From: Climacium dendroides
Taxonomy: Eukaryota > Streptophyta > Bryopsida > Hypnales > Climaciaceae
Direction: 5' to 3'
NCBI GenBank assembly: GCA_950106755.1
Contig: OX467089.1
Location: forward strand, 3,908,501-3,972,500
DNA length: 64,000 nucleotides
In this document: positions 10,898-22,724 of the stretch, one piece after another
How positions within the stretch are numbered: position 1 is the first letter of the stretch
Layout of the letters: every line of letters begins with the position of its first letter
The notes under the pieces: model-generated
Told to the model about the DNA's origin: nothing
Databases searched by the model: none
The model's input: only the letters and a program-made list of their open reading frames with translations
Program-made: the position numbers and the translations under genes

Positions 10898-12690
10898 AGA
10901 TTTGGCATTGGACTCGAGTAATGCATCCATTCACACCAACCATTGCTTCTACCTATGGGATTTTCACTGCCCACAAGTCTTAAAAGTGCTTATTGAGATC
11001 ATAATTTTTTATTTTTTTTGGGCTAAATCCTAAGAAAAAAACTTCTACTATGTCTAAGATAACAACATTAGGTTAAGGTACCTAGACATGGGTAGAAATT
11101 GTGTATACTAATTAGCAATTAGAATCAAAATTGCGTGTAATAGTAACTATGCTTTGAGGACAACAACTCAATTCATTGACCATAACCTTAGACCCAACAA
11201 CATCATATAAACCCTTAGATCTAGGTTAAAACATGACTACTTTAAAGAAATTGACGAAGTAGTACTTGAAAAGTACCAATGAACTTTAGCCATTGTGATG
11301 GCGAAATGAACAACATAGTGACAAAGCAAGTAAAACATGAAGGCAGAGAATATTTGAACAAATTAAAGCAAAAAGATTGTATGATTGCTCCTTAGTTGTT
11401 ATGCCTAAGTATGAATCAAATGTAAAAGATAAACATGCCTATTGTTCTTCCTTCATTTATGAATCTGTTATTCCATTACCAATGAAATTGTTGCAAGTTT
11501 GCAACCATAGTCCTTGTCAATGGTAGCATTAAAAGCCGCCCTCTTATTCTCTAGACAAAGTCTCAGATTGGGACCACTTATAATTGTGTTGAAAGTTTGA
11601 CAAGCAATTATAATTTTGACATTGCAAACTACAAAGTCAAAATCTCTTATACAAAATGATGCTCAAAGGACATGAATAATAAGGTTGATCCTCCTAGTTT
11701 AGCTATGGTTGCAATTAGTAAAAGGCAAATACAAATTAGTAGCAGAGCATGATGAATAAAGTTGCACTTCATATAAATTTAGATGGTGAAAGAGATGAGA
11801 TTGGTAGACAACAAGACAAATTGTACTAGTAACTTTTAGCATTGTAATAAAGAGATATTCACAATTTTGGGTACATAGAAAGATGCTGCATTGGCCATGA
11901 GGTGAATATATAACTCTTTCCTATTTGGCAATTGAGGCCTTGAAATGACTTTTTTCCTTGCATTAAATTTGTTAGGATATAAGACAAATAAGGTTTGGGT
12001 GAACATAATATATGTTTACCAATGTTTTGGGGGACTTTTTGGCTCTTCAACATTGCAACTTGCAAAGTTACTGCTTACAAAAAAACCTTGGTCCCTACAT
12101 ACTCTAGCACTCATATCAATGATTTATTGGGAGTCCTCGTATAGCACTCAATCAATTCAATACTATTGACTTTGTGGCTACCCCTCATCGCTTACAAATT
12201 CAACCAACACTATTAATTGACTACTAATACAATCCAGCTATGAGTTTTACAACCAACTAGCCAATTTGTTCATTGAGATTATAATTTAATTCCCTTTGAG
12301 GCATTTAAGAAGAGATTATCCCTCCTCCAAGGATGATGATGTAATTTGTTTAACACAATTATGAATTTTTGCCTTTACATTGAACATTGCTTCCCACTAC
12401 AGAACTTGCTCTTACATAGATATGTAGGATTTTTTTTTCTTTTTTTATAAAATGCCGAAGTGGTGGTATAAAATATTAAAGTGGTGCTCCAAATTTCAAC
12501 ATTCATTCACATATAGGATAGAAAATATCACATTAGCACATATTACATGCCCATAATTTTATTTTTATCTACAATCTAACAAATTCATTTAAGATTTTTT
12601 TATATAATTTGAAGTTTTATGAGGAAAAACTTTATGGTTTGTTGCCATTTCGACCTGGCATGGTTATAGGGTCAAGATGGAAGGATTTCA
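10898..12690. other. AT-rich intergenic region upstream of the DRG gene
   Basis: No gene, RNA or transposon end was recognised. Base composition rises toward the DRG promoter after about 12640. Confidence 0.5.
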
Positions 12691-12744
12691 AGGTGTCACG
12701 GTGATAGACACGGCACGGGCGTAGGAGCTGGTCCAGGGCTCCCC

Positions 12745-12753
12745 AAACCCTAA
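12745..12753 (+). promoter_or_regulatory. telo-box upstream of the DRG gene
   Basis: AAACCCTAA lies about 420 bases before the start codon and upstream of the likely 5'UTR intron, in a GC-richer stretch that looks like promoter or leader. Plant translation-related genes often carry this motif near the transcription start. Confidence 0.5.
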
Positions 12754-12882
12754 TTCTGTGAAGGGTGCGACAGTATCTTTCCTGCTCACGTGTTTTCTCG
12801 CCATCGCCATCGCCATGTCCGTTCCTTTTAGGATTTGTGACCGAGGGATTGGAGTTTTGCCTTCGATCTGAATGTGGTTAAG

Positions 12883-13104
12883 GTATCGTGTTGGTTTTTA
12901 TTGTTGAATTTGAGAAATCGGTTCATCGTCTGGGTATCAGTGGATTTTACTGTGGTCAGATTCTTCGATGGTACATTCTGAAGTTGGAGGCCGCCCTGTT
13001 TGGTTAGCTGAGGGGCGTCAGAGGAGCTCTCCAGGGTGTGTGTTAGAATCTAGTTTTCCTAGTTGGCGGAGATGGTGTTGATTTGAACTCTCAATTGTTT
13101 GCAG
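12883..13104 (+). other. probable 5'UTR intron of the DRG gene
   Basis: A donor GTTAAG|GTATCG at 12883 and an acceptor TTGTTTGCAG ending at 13104 bracket T-rich sequence. The leader then runs GTAAAAGCGACC to the ATG at 13168. There is no transcript evidence, so this is a splice-signal call only. Confidence 0.55.
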
Positions 13105-13167
13105 GTAAAAGCGACCGGCTGAAAATCAAAGAGGTTTAGGCCCCGTGGCACTCGAAATCCCGTCGCG

Positions 13168-16100
13168 ATGGGGATCGTCGAGAGGATTAAGGAGATTGAG
13201 TTCGAGATGGCTCGAACTCAGAAGAATAAAGCCACAGGTGCTCTTGATTTCTTACCTTCTACATGCATAGTTAAACAATTAGGAACCCGAATCTCAGTCT
13301 TCTGGCACTGAGTGGAAAAGCCGTTATATCATGCAAGAGCTACATAAGCTGTTAAGTTTGTTTCTCGAGACAATAATTGACATAGCTCAGGAATTCAAAT
13401 CTCATTCGCCTCTGATCCTCAGCTCACTTAGCACAGTAGGAGCCTACATGTGTATCTGATTCCTTACTGTGTTTAAACTGGTAAATAGATATTCGTGAAA
13501 GCGTTGTACTGGTCGATTTTGACCTACTCTGATTGAGAAGTGAGCACAAATGTATGTAAATTGAGGAACGACAGACGCTAATTTTGAGATCAACTTGTTT
13601 ACAGAGTATCATCTAGGGCAGTTGAAAGCTAAAATCGCCAAGCTCAGGACTCAGTTGCTGGAGCCTCCAAAGGTTTCAATTCTACTTCATCTTTCGTCAT
13701 TCGTCTTTTCCGAGGTTTTTATCAGTACGCGGACGAAGTCCACTCGTGAAGAGAACTTAGGGAGAAGTCTCATGTCTTTTGTGTACATATCTTGACGTGT
13801 AGGGCGCCAGTCAAGGTGGAGATGGGTTTGAGGTTACGAAATTTGGCCATGGTCGATGTGCTCTTATTGGTTTTCCAAGGTGTGCTTCGCAACATTGATT
13901 TCAATGCAGTATTATTACCTGTGGCAGCGTAACGTTAATGAATTAATCGCTGCAATGTTGGCTAATAATTTTATCACTTGAATTTAAATCACCAAGAGGT
14001 TTCATTTGTACTCAAAGAGATCCTTACTGAATTTGCAGTGTGGGGAAATCAACGTTGTTGACTCTCCTGACGGGCACCCAATCTGAAGCTGCTGCATATG
14101 AGTTTACAACTCTGACTTGCATTCCTGGTATCATCCATTATAATGATGCCAAGATTCAACTTCTGGATCTTCCTGGTATCATTGAAGGTGCTTCTGAAGG
14201 AAAAGGTCGTGGGCGGCAGGCATGTATATGAACCCTACGTTAAAGTGGCTAGTGACAATTAGTGACTTGGTCAATGTGCTGTTGTTTAATCCTTACTTTT
14301 TGCAATCGCATCGCAGAATTCATCATGTCTGATTTCTGTTTATTCCTAGCTCTTTGGCAAGATTTGACTTGAAGGCATTTATTAATGGCTATAGTTTGCT
14401 GAAGGATGTTTACATGATCGTGTGCAGGTTATTGCTGTGGCCAAGTCTTCCGATGTTGTGTTGATGGTTCTTGATGCTTCTAAGGTGCATATGCTCACCC
14501 TACCGTCTGTATGAGAATGGTTTCGCTTTTACTGTATGTGCTCATAATTGGAGTACTTAACCAGCGATAGGGAACCTGAGCATTTTTCAGTATTTTTTCA
14601 ATAATGGTGTAAGAGTAGGTCAGCCTCAAAGGATTGTCTTCTGAGAATGACAGTTTCGAGATTGTTTACTTGCTTCACATTGCACTTTCGTTCATTGAGT
14701 CACTTTTGGGTCGTATTTCTGTGTTGATTCTGATTGATGGAGGCAAGCAGTTGTAATATAATCATCTATGTGCTGCTACAGAGTGAAGGCCACAGGCAGA
14801 TTTTGACGAGAGAATTGGAAGCTGTAGGACTACGGCTCAACAAGAAGCCTCCTCAGGTTCGTCAATTAACTCTAGTCGGATTTACAACAACCTCGTCAGA
14901 GATATTTGTCCTTCAGTTTGTAAATTTTCCTGAAATAATTGACGTTATGCTTGCACTTTGCAGATCTATTTCAAGAGGAAAAAGACTGGAGGAATCTCTT
15001 TCAACAGTACAATGCAGTTGACGCATGTGGACGAGAAACTCTGTTATCAAATTTTGCACGAATACAAAATTCACAACGCCGAGGTAATCTTTCTCATTGA
15101 ATTCAATTGAATAAGTTTTGAGATCTTTTCGGATTCTCTGAGTTGCCTATAATTTTAGGATTTGTCTAATGACTATCGCTCTATGCTGTACGTCGTTTAG
15201 TGCCCATCTTATGAGTATTTTGCTGCTTTGATACTTTTAGGTGTAGCTACTGTTGCAGTAGAGATTTTTTGCTGGAGCAGAGCGTTGCAGGTGCTTATCT
15301 TTAATTTGAAAGCATTTTGCTGCATGTTTTCTCGTAATGCTGCTAACTCTGACATTGCAGGTGCTCTTTAGGGAAGATGCTACAGTGGACGATCTAATTG
15401 ATGTGATTGAAGGAAATCGAAAGTACATCAAGTGTGTATACGTGTACAACAAGATTGACGTGGTTGGTATTGACGATGTCGATCATCTAGCTCGTCAACC
15501 TAATTCAATCGTCATCAGTTGTAATCTTGAGGTGATAAGCACTGTCTCCCAGGATTCTTAGATGTTCCAAGCACTTAATGTTGGTCTGCTGTTACATTTG
15601 CTGTCAATGAGGATCTTTTTCTCATGTTGACGATTTTGCCGTCTTCCGGTTGTGTGTAGCTCAACCTCGACAGATTACTGGCCAGAATGTGGGATGAAAT
15701 GGGACTTGTGCGTGTATATACCAAACCTCAAGGCCAACAACCCGATTTCTCAGAACCGGTTGTTTTGTCTACTGTAAGCATGCCACCAGCTGCACTCCCA
15801 CTGCCAAAAACTTCATTGTCGTTTATAAATTTCAATTAAGGTTCAGCCAGGATGGTGTTGGTGTTGCGCTGAGTGATTCCTTGTGGCCGGTGATATGCGC
15901 ACAGAAACAGAAAAGAGATTTTTCTCTTCGAACGATTTGGGGTATTATTAACCTGTCTGTTCATGTACATTAGTTATCTTTCATGCTGTATCTGGAATAT
16001 CCTTTGCATTGTTGGCGCTTTCAGAAGGATGAGTCTGGTCCTTTTGATTCTGGATTCCGTGACTGCTCACACATAATGTAAAACCAAAATTTGTTTGATT

Positions 16101-16774
16101 ACAGGATAGAGGAGGCTGCTCTGTGGAAGATTTTTGTAATCACATTCACCGTAGCTTATTGAAAGATATCAAGTATGTGCTTGTGTGGGGCACAAGCGCC
16201 AAGCATTACCCACAACGATGTGGCACACAGCATGTTCTACAGGACGAAGACGTTGTTCAGATTGTGAAGAAGAAGGTATTTTTTTCGGTTCTCTCTTATC
16301 TACATTGACCAATGTTATTGCTTGCATGTCTTATATGTAAAACTAGTTTCTGTCTGTGTTGTACATGTTTATTGTCTCTAACCTAAGGGGAGAGACTTAG
16401 CAATGGTTTGAAAATGTAGAAAATATTTTAAGAGCTATGGTAGTATCATCCTAAAGAGTGAATATCATGTTGGGTCCCACCATTCCAAAGAGTGAATATC
16501 TTATGTCTTGTAGAATTGTGACGTGTGTGACATGTTGCTCTAGGAATAGTGACATACTACTATTGTCGATAAGGGTTTTTGAAGTGAGGATTATACCATG
16601 AGATTATATGGAAAGAGACATGAAAATTATACACTTACTTCTGTTTCTGGCACACGTATGTTTTTGCTGCTGTAGGAAGTGGAAGGAGAGGGTGGAAGAG
16701 GGCGTTTCAAATCCCATACTACAGGTCCTGTGCGAATTGCAGATAGGGAGAAGAAGGCGCCCCTGAAGCAGTGA
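13168..16774 (+). CDS. DRG: developmentally regulated GTP-binding protein (DRG, animal DRG2 type)
   Basis: Conserved Obg-HflX-type GTPase that associates with ribosomes through a DFRP partner. Eleven exons join in frame to 400 aa: 13168-13237, 13605-13672, 13803-13879, 14039-14219, 14428-14484, 14782-14856, 14964-15083, 15361-15531, 15660-15773, 16105-16275 and 16676-16774. The N-terminal helix-turn-helix reads [21 protein letters not shown]1 is GFPSVGKST (69-77), the G2 region is FTTLT (94-98), G3 is DLPG (115-118), G4 is NKID (246-249) and G5 is SC (269-270). The S5D2L insert and a C-terminal TGS domain (about 295-365) follow. The tail 369-400, ending [11 protein letters not shown], is typical of plant members and absent in animal DRG2. 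Plant naming differs: Arabidopsis DRG1 and DRG2 belong to this type. Intron 4 (14220-14427) has a GC donor; all others are GT-AG. All catalytic motifs are intact, so the gene looks functional. Confidence 0.95.
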
Positions 16775-17687
16775 TTATTCAGGTCAATCCATGTTAGCGA
16801 GTTTTTAGAAGTCCTGCGTTTCCTTCTTCGGAAGCCAGTTCTGAGTGTGCCTTTACTAGATAATCAGGAAGAGAAGCTTTTTCAAGGCCCTGTTCTCACA
16901 ATTTTACACCATAGAGTTCCTGTAATATGAATTTCAAATGCCAGTGTAGTTTCTGTTCAGGTTCTGGTTATCAGCTGGATTGAGTGCTCAGCTGGATTGT
17001 TTCTAGTAGGGAGCAGATTCAGAGTAATTGCCTCGAGTTCTTTGTCTCGATATTCTATCATACTAAGTAATTATGACTTTTGCAACTTATGTTTTTGGGT
17101 CACCGGTGGCTTTTGTTTGAGCAACGTGTGTTTGAACACTCTGATCTGTCAATGATATACGCACAGATTTCAAGCCTCTAATCCTTTAGTGCCGAAGCCC
17201 TTCTTCTGAAATTTTACGTACTTTTGCTTATGACCTTGCACATATACTGTATACTAGAGATATCCCTTAAATGCAACTCTAGTATGCAACATGTGTTTTT
17301 CTTTAGATCTCTTGTAAGTAACTGTATTTAATAATCAAGTAGTAGTGCAACCGTTGCAATAGTTGCAACATCCCTGTTGCATTGGAAGCATGTAGTGCAT
17401 CCAAATTCTGGACCAGAACGTGGAAGGATGAACATGTGACCATCCAAATGGAGTAACAACAAGTTGTAAAAATTTGTACGGAGCATTTGGTATAGTAGAT
17501 GGAGTACATCCCACCTTCCTCATAACATTTTTAATCCAGTTGTAGGGTCGGAGCTAAGTTATTTCTCTAAATCTTCAGCTTCAAGGCAAAGACCCTTTCG
17601 TTCATAACCTCGAATTTTTTCAATGTCTCTCAAGTTGTTTTTTAAATCAGTAGCGAACTTCTGAGCCGTCGCTCGCAATCGCCAACG
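16775..17687. other. DRG 3' flank and spacer before the NADAR locus
   Basis: The first few hundred bases likely hold the DRG 3'UTR. No clear polyadenylation site can be fixed and no other gene is visible. Confidence 0.5.
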
Positions 17688-18230
17688 ATGCAGACCCCGA
17701 CGTCGCGCCTCCGCAACTGGCTTCGACTTCCGGAAGCCATCGTCTTCCACAGCCGCGCTGCACACTACAGCGAGTTCTCCAACTTCCACTTGTCGGAATT
17801 CCACGACGGAGAGAAGCGTTTCCCGACAGTGGAAGCCTTCTTCCAGCACGCGAAGTTTGCCGAGTACTGTCCGGAGCATGCCGAGTGCATCCGGAAGGCC
17901 GCCACGCCCGGGGAGCGCCAAGGCTCTCGGTCGCACGATGCGCCTGGACGCGACGCAAGTTGCGGCCTGGGAGGCACGCAAGGTGGACGTAATGCGGCAA
18001 GCGCTTCGCCTCAAGTTCACGCAGAAGGACGAGCTGAAGGAATTGCTTCTAGCGACGGGGGACAAGCCGCTGGTGGAACGGCCGCTCCATCGGCCGGACA
18101 AGTTCTGGGCGGCCGGGGCCAAGGGCGATGGGAGGAACACGCGCTCGGGGTGTTGCTCATGGAGCTCCGGGCCTCTCTGGCTATGGCGGACACCACTGCG
18201 AGCATTGTCTCTCCGAATGCACTCCCCTAA
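17688..18230 (+). pseudogene. NADAR-domain (YbiA/DUF1768-like) gene with two frameshifts
   Basis: NADAR proteins are N-glycosidases linked to riboflavin-intermediate damage control and ADP-ribose chemistry; in plants the domain also forms the C-terminal part of PYRR. From ATG 17688 the frame reads the domain start YSEFSNFH and TVEAFFQHAKF, with the conserved Glu. At about 17916 one extra base shifts the homologous reading by +1, to AKALGRTMRLD, then DVMRQALRLKF and DKFWAAGAKGDGRN. At about 18139 two extra bases return it to the first frame, ALGVLLMELRASL, ending at TAA 18228-18230. The shifts sum to three, so the first frame stays open (180 aa), but about 74 middle residues are not NADAR-like. 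No intron signal explains this. It may be a pseudogene or contain sequence errors in GC-rich DNA. The GC content is far above its surroundings. The gene is intronless and lacks the PYRR deaminase and reductase domains. Confidence 0.75.
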
Positions 18231-18990
18231 GCTGGATCCTCGACATTATGCCATTGACGGATAACTGGAGAGATTTGATGCAAAGCAAGACCATTGTACT
18301 TGCACTCGTTTACAAATAAGCCAGTTATTATATTATGAGATTCTGGCTATGGCGGGTACCACGCCTGTTCCTAACACTAGGGCCAATGATACGTCACCGG
18401 AGAATGACCTTCCTTAACCCGATTTTCTGCTCCTGAGCGTGATTCTCGGACTGTGAGAAATCATACCATTGAGGTATTTGTTGCAGCGCCGGAGGATGGC
18501 ACTGTCAATCATTCACAAAGGAAGGCAGTTGTTATAGTATGAGATTCTGCATAGATCCGGATTGGAGTCGCTGAAAAATAAATTTGAAGGTGCGCATCCC
18601 AATGACGCTTTGTAAAGTGTTCATGATGCAACATCAAAGGGACGAGGGGCGAGGGGCGCAACACGCTCTGTGTTGAGCTCCGTGACACCGGCTATGGCGG
18701 ACACCACGCCCGGTCCAAACGTCCAAACACTGACTCCGATGCTCTGCCCTGACTCGAATTTCTGCAACTAAGCTTGATCCCCCGGATTGTAAGAAATCAT
18801 GCCAATGAAAGAGTTTATGCAGAGCCAGAACATTTAATTGATAATCATTTACAGAGTAAGGCAATTGTTATAACTTGAGAGTCTGCACAAATCCAGGCTG
18901 GAGTCACTCAAAAAAATTGAAGTTGCGGATTGGAGTGTCCAGTGACGCTTTGTAAAGAGTTCACGATGCAACATTCACTGTAGCTATCAC
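18137..18990 (+). repeat. degenerate tandem repeat of the NADAR gene 3' end
   Basis: The block beginning GGCTATGGCGGACACCAC appears at about 18178, 18347 and 18692. Each copy continues with related sequence (GAGATTTGATGC / GAGGTATTTGTTGC / GAGTTTATGCAG, then a GGCAGTTGTTATA-type segment and TATGAGATTCTG). Copies two and three also share GACGCTTTGTAAAG followed by GATGCAACAT. The third copy is preceded by CAACACGCTCTG, matching the coding end of the gene. Unit length is about 170-345 bases with clear decay between copies. Confidence 0.7.
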
Positions 18991-19178
18991 CTACTGCCTG
19001 CTAATATTCGTCAAGCTCAGCACATCACCGTCATCGTCGCGCGCATCTGCTTCGGAGATGCCCGGATGAAGATCAATCTCTTTCGTCTTCCAAAACTTTC
19101 CTAGTGCGAAACTGGCCGGAGCGTTCAGGCAAGTTCAAGGATGTGATTTGTACATACGTTTGTGGTGGAGGTCTTCGC

Positions 19179-20262
19179 TCAGTAGTAGTAGTATCGCGTG
19201 TAGTCTTGGCCGAGGACGAAGGTGACGGGGTAGAGATCTTCCGGTCGCGGAGGAGGAGGCGGCGCCTTCTTCTCCTCTTTGGGCTTCTCCTTGGGCTTCT
19301 CTTCTTTCTTCTCTTCCTTCTTCTCCTCTTTCTTCTCCTCCTTCTTCTCTTCCTTCTTCTCTTCTTTCTTCTCTTCCTTCTTCTCTTCTACCTTAGGAGC
19401 TCCCCCGCCTCCCCCGCCTCCTCCGCCTCCACCTCCTTTCTTCTTCTTCTTACCACCGCCACCGCCTCCTTCTTTTGGCTTATCCTCTCCTAGCTTCTCC
19501 TGTATCCAAATTACTCGAGAGTATTAAAGGTTTGCAAACGCAAAAATAAGAGGGGCAACGAAAATGCGATGTTAAGAAGTGGATCTTGTCGTGCTTGCTG
19601 CGTGTTCAGGAAACCGTACGACACCTTAATCGCTGGCGTAGAATTGCCGATTATTTCACATTGGAATACAATTCTCAGTTTCCAAAGGAACAAAGAAATC
19701 GAAGGAAATCTGGTATCAGGAGCATGTAGAACAACATACCTCTTTTTTCTCTTCTTTCTTTTCTTCCTTCTTTTCTTCCTTCTTCTCCTCTTTCTTCTCG
19801 TCTTTCTTGACTTCCTTCTTCTCCTCCTTCTTCTCTTCCTTCTTCTCCTCTTTCTTCTCCTCTTTCTTGGCTTCCTTCTTCTCTTCCTTCTTGGGAGGCG
19901 GTGGAGGCACAATCTCCGTTTGTTTACCTGTCTTCTTGATGCGTCTATACACTTCTTCTGTGGTGACGTGCCCAGTCACGGTTACGAGCTGTCCGGGAAA
20001 GTCCACCTTATACGACGTAATTCCTGTTGAAGAATCAATCAACACCCTATCAACTCGCCTGCGATGGAGTTTCAACATCAATGAATCACTCATATCAGAA
20101 CTCCGACCGAGAAAGAGAAGTGGACAGGTTCCTACCAGGAATATTTTTGCATGCTCTCTTAACGGTATGTGCACAGCCTTCGCAGTGCAGCATCACCCGC
20201 AAGACCACCGTGTTCAATGGCAGTGTCTGCACCGAAACCATTTGGTGAAGGTCAGCATTCAT
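19179..20262 (-). CDS. heavy-metal-associated plant protein (single HMA domain, no CaaX)
   Basis: Probable metal-binding protein of the HPP/HIPP family, related to Atx1-type metallochaperones. Three exons (20262-20136, 20023-19740, 19499-19179) give 243 aa with GT-AG introns and matching phases. The HMA domain spans about residues 18-82. It has the metal motif MLHCEGC (Cys27 and Cys30) and, after the first intron, GITSYKVDFPGQLVTVTGHV and EEVYRRIKKTGK. A Pro run leads to a Lys/Glu tract (87-137), a Gly-rich block (about 144-168), a second Lys/Glu tract and a Pro run. The end reads DLYPVTFVLGQDYTRYYYY. A typical HIPP ends in a Cys-containing CaaX box for isoprenylation, which is absent, so HPP is the better class. 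Start: ATG 20262 is the first after an in-frame TAA; ATG 20241 is an alternative. Plus-strand Phe/Ser and Leu-rich readings over this locus are shadows. Confidence 0.88.
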
Positions 20263-22636
20263 ATCTTACATTGACACGGACGTCACTAGCTCGTGCAAAA
20301 AAATCGGGTCGGACAGGACGGCGCAGAGACAATCACAGAAGTGGACATTAGATTCGCAGATTGCTCCACGACGTAGACGTGTTTTTCCTCGCTTTCAGAG
20401 TCTACTTTCCTATGCTTAATCTTACAGAGGAGTCGTCTTCTTATGGGGACCTTGCTATAAGGATTAGTCTAGTCAGTAGAAACATGCACTCATTACTCAA
20501 CGGAGGAGGCGGAGAGGAGACAATTTCGAACTCGCTTCTACTTCGACGATTTCTAATTTCGTTGGCACGCAAGCCTCTGTTTAGAAAACATCCAGAGGCA
20601 CGGCAATTGCGGATGTTATCCTCGTTTCAAGTCACTGTAAACTCGAAAAGACTGAAGGCCATCGTTTTGACTGCCAAGATAGCATGGATACAACTGCCAA
20701 GGAATGCTTCAAAGGAGACCAAACTGAACTCGGGGGGAGCGTGGAGCATCGGCACAACCTAGACGTCGCCACATAACTTTGATAGTCCATCGTCTCCCTG
20801 GTTGTGCATATTTGGATCACCCCAGTTCTGTTTTTGCTACTAAACACAAACCGGTCATACCACTGACGCGCAGGGGACCTTTCGGGTATGTAACGACAGC
20901 ACAAATATTATGGAGACGACAACAAAATGGCAGGTCGGGGGACAGACGAAGAATAGTACCTCAGGCATCTTGACAGATCAATAAATTACAGCTGCTTCAC
21001 CACGATGAGTGCCACAACGACACCAACCTCAGCAGCTCATCAACCTTGTCACAAGTGGAGAGTCTCTCTCTCTCTTTCCGCTTCCCGGCTTCTCAAGGAC
21101 GCTGCGGCTTTGCACGAGGCAAGAACTCTCAACAAGACTACAATGATAGAGACAGAGAACATGAACGGACCCTAGCTACCTACGTGAGAGCAGCATGCAA
21201 GTAAGGAAGCAAACCCAAGGCTGAGAAGGCTAAATTAGAGTCGACGAGGAACACCATCTATCTTGCCAAGTAAAGCGGTCGTCGTCGTCGTGATTTCACA
21301 CCAACAATTAAAAAAGAAGGTGTGCCCGCTTGACCCGTTCTGGTCCCATAAGGTGGCCTGTGAGGGAATTATATCACCCCTCGCTTCGCTACGGTAGGTG
21401 CTGCATCATTTGCGACTGGGCCAGCCTCAAGTGGACTTACGGCAGCTGTGGGGCCATGACAAAGACTTGGTCCTCAGTTTTGAGTGATGACGCCCCTGCT
21501 CCAGTGCCTGGAATGTGCTTGAATCATGGACACGGTACTTGTCTCCACAAAGTCTCTCAGTCTGCACCTCTCCTCTCCCTTTCTGGTAAATCCACAGGCA
21601 GCTTCAACCGACGTTCTCCAAGTAAATCAGCCGTTGCACATGATCCAGTGGCGTGTTTTGGTGTGGTTGTCCGTGAATTTCCCCCTTTTAGCCGGAATCT
21701 TACGGCCCTAATTTGTAGGGGGGCACCACCAGCACCGAGCTTACAGACAGAGGACTCGTCAGTTGTCACCATCCAGCCAGCATGCATTGTAAGGCTGTAA
21801 GTTAATCCTTCTGGACAAGATTACGTTACCAACTCTGATTACATCAACTCTTGCTCTACAGTGACTTTGCTCCCAAAGCAAACTAACTTATGACAGTTGC
21901 AAAAGGAAGAAACAAAAACACATCCCTTCCAAGAAAAGTACAACCGGCAGCGCGGCAGCAGCTCCGAACCTCACATGTTGGTTTGATAATTCTGAGTGGT
22001 CCGACGTACCGGAGTGTATCCTTTCCTTGGTTTTTCTTTAGTGTTTAGACTTTAGAGATTTATTTGAGTCCATCCAAAGTCACCCTATTGAAAATGGTTA
22101 TTCTCATCAAAATCCTTGTGCGTGGAATCTTCTCACTCAGTCAGGCACTGATTATTGGGTGGATGACCTCCATCACCATTGTGCAGAGGACACTCACCAG
22201 CCAGCCAGCCGCTGGCAGAGGAGTTTGTACCGGCTCTGTCCTGTTCCTCCTCAAAGATTATCAGATTAACTACTGTAAGCTATGGCCAAGTTTTACCGTG
22301 CCTCAAGGAGGCTGGATCACGAGTATTGTAATGCCAAAGAGAAGCAAACAAAAGCAAAAAGCATGAGATTGTGAGACCAGGATCGACACGAACTCCAAGA
22401 AAACCTTTTTCTATTTTGACTTTTCCAAAAAAGTATTCTCCGCAAATACTATAAGAACGTCACCGTCCAGCCACCGCCGGAATTCACTTAAAATGTTTTT
22501 TTGGCCATTATTTGGGGAGAAACTAGTGACATTGATGTAGGCAGTTTATTTATTTTTAGTTCAGGTGCATGTATTGCACACATGAACTAGCTTGTTGGGG
22601 GGGTGAAGGTAGGGGAGTCTAGTCTAGAGCCGGCGT
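20263..22636. other. moderate-GC spacer upstream of the HMA gene, no gene recognised
   Basis: Composition is closer to genic than the AT-rich remainder, and a CT-rich run (about 21061-21080) suits promoter or leader DNA. ORFs such as the one at 21330-21800 show no domain motif or codon pattern I trust. It may hold the HMA gene promoter or decayed gene DNA. Confidence 0.4.
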
Positions 22637-22647
22637 GGTTCGAATCC
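22637..22647 (+). other. isolated RNA polymerase III B-box-like motif
   Basis: GGTTCGAATCC matches the tRNA T-arm/B box. I could not find a clean A box or fold an acceptor stem around it, so this is at most a tRNA or SINE relic. Confidence 0.3.
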
Positions 22648-22724
22648 TAATAGCTATGTAAATTAATCTTTAGAGCTCACAGGCATGATTTCATGCCATT
22701 TTCCACTTTCAGGTAGGCCCTCAC

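Noticed and set aside
17559..18140. 193-aa minus-strand ORF
   Set aside because: It is a GC-driven shadow of the NADAR gene; the plus strand carries the recognisable domain.
19104..20274. Plus-strand ORFs rich in Phe/Ser, Leu or Pro over the HMA gene
   Set aside because: They are antisense shadows of the Lys/Glu and Gly codon repeats of the minus-strand HMA protein, which has splice sites and a recognisable domain.
21330..21800. 156-aa ORF in the spacer upstream of the HMA gene
   Set aside because: No domain, no conserved motif and unusual composition for a plant protein. It is likely chance in moderate-GC DNA.
22637..22647. A tRNA gene around the GGTTCGAATCC motif
   Set aside because: No acceptor stem or anticodon arm can be drawn around it, so only a B-box-like motif is reported.
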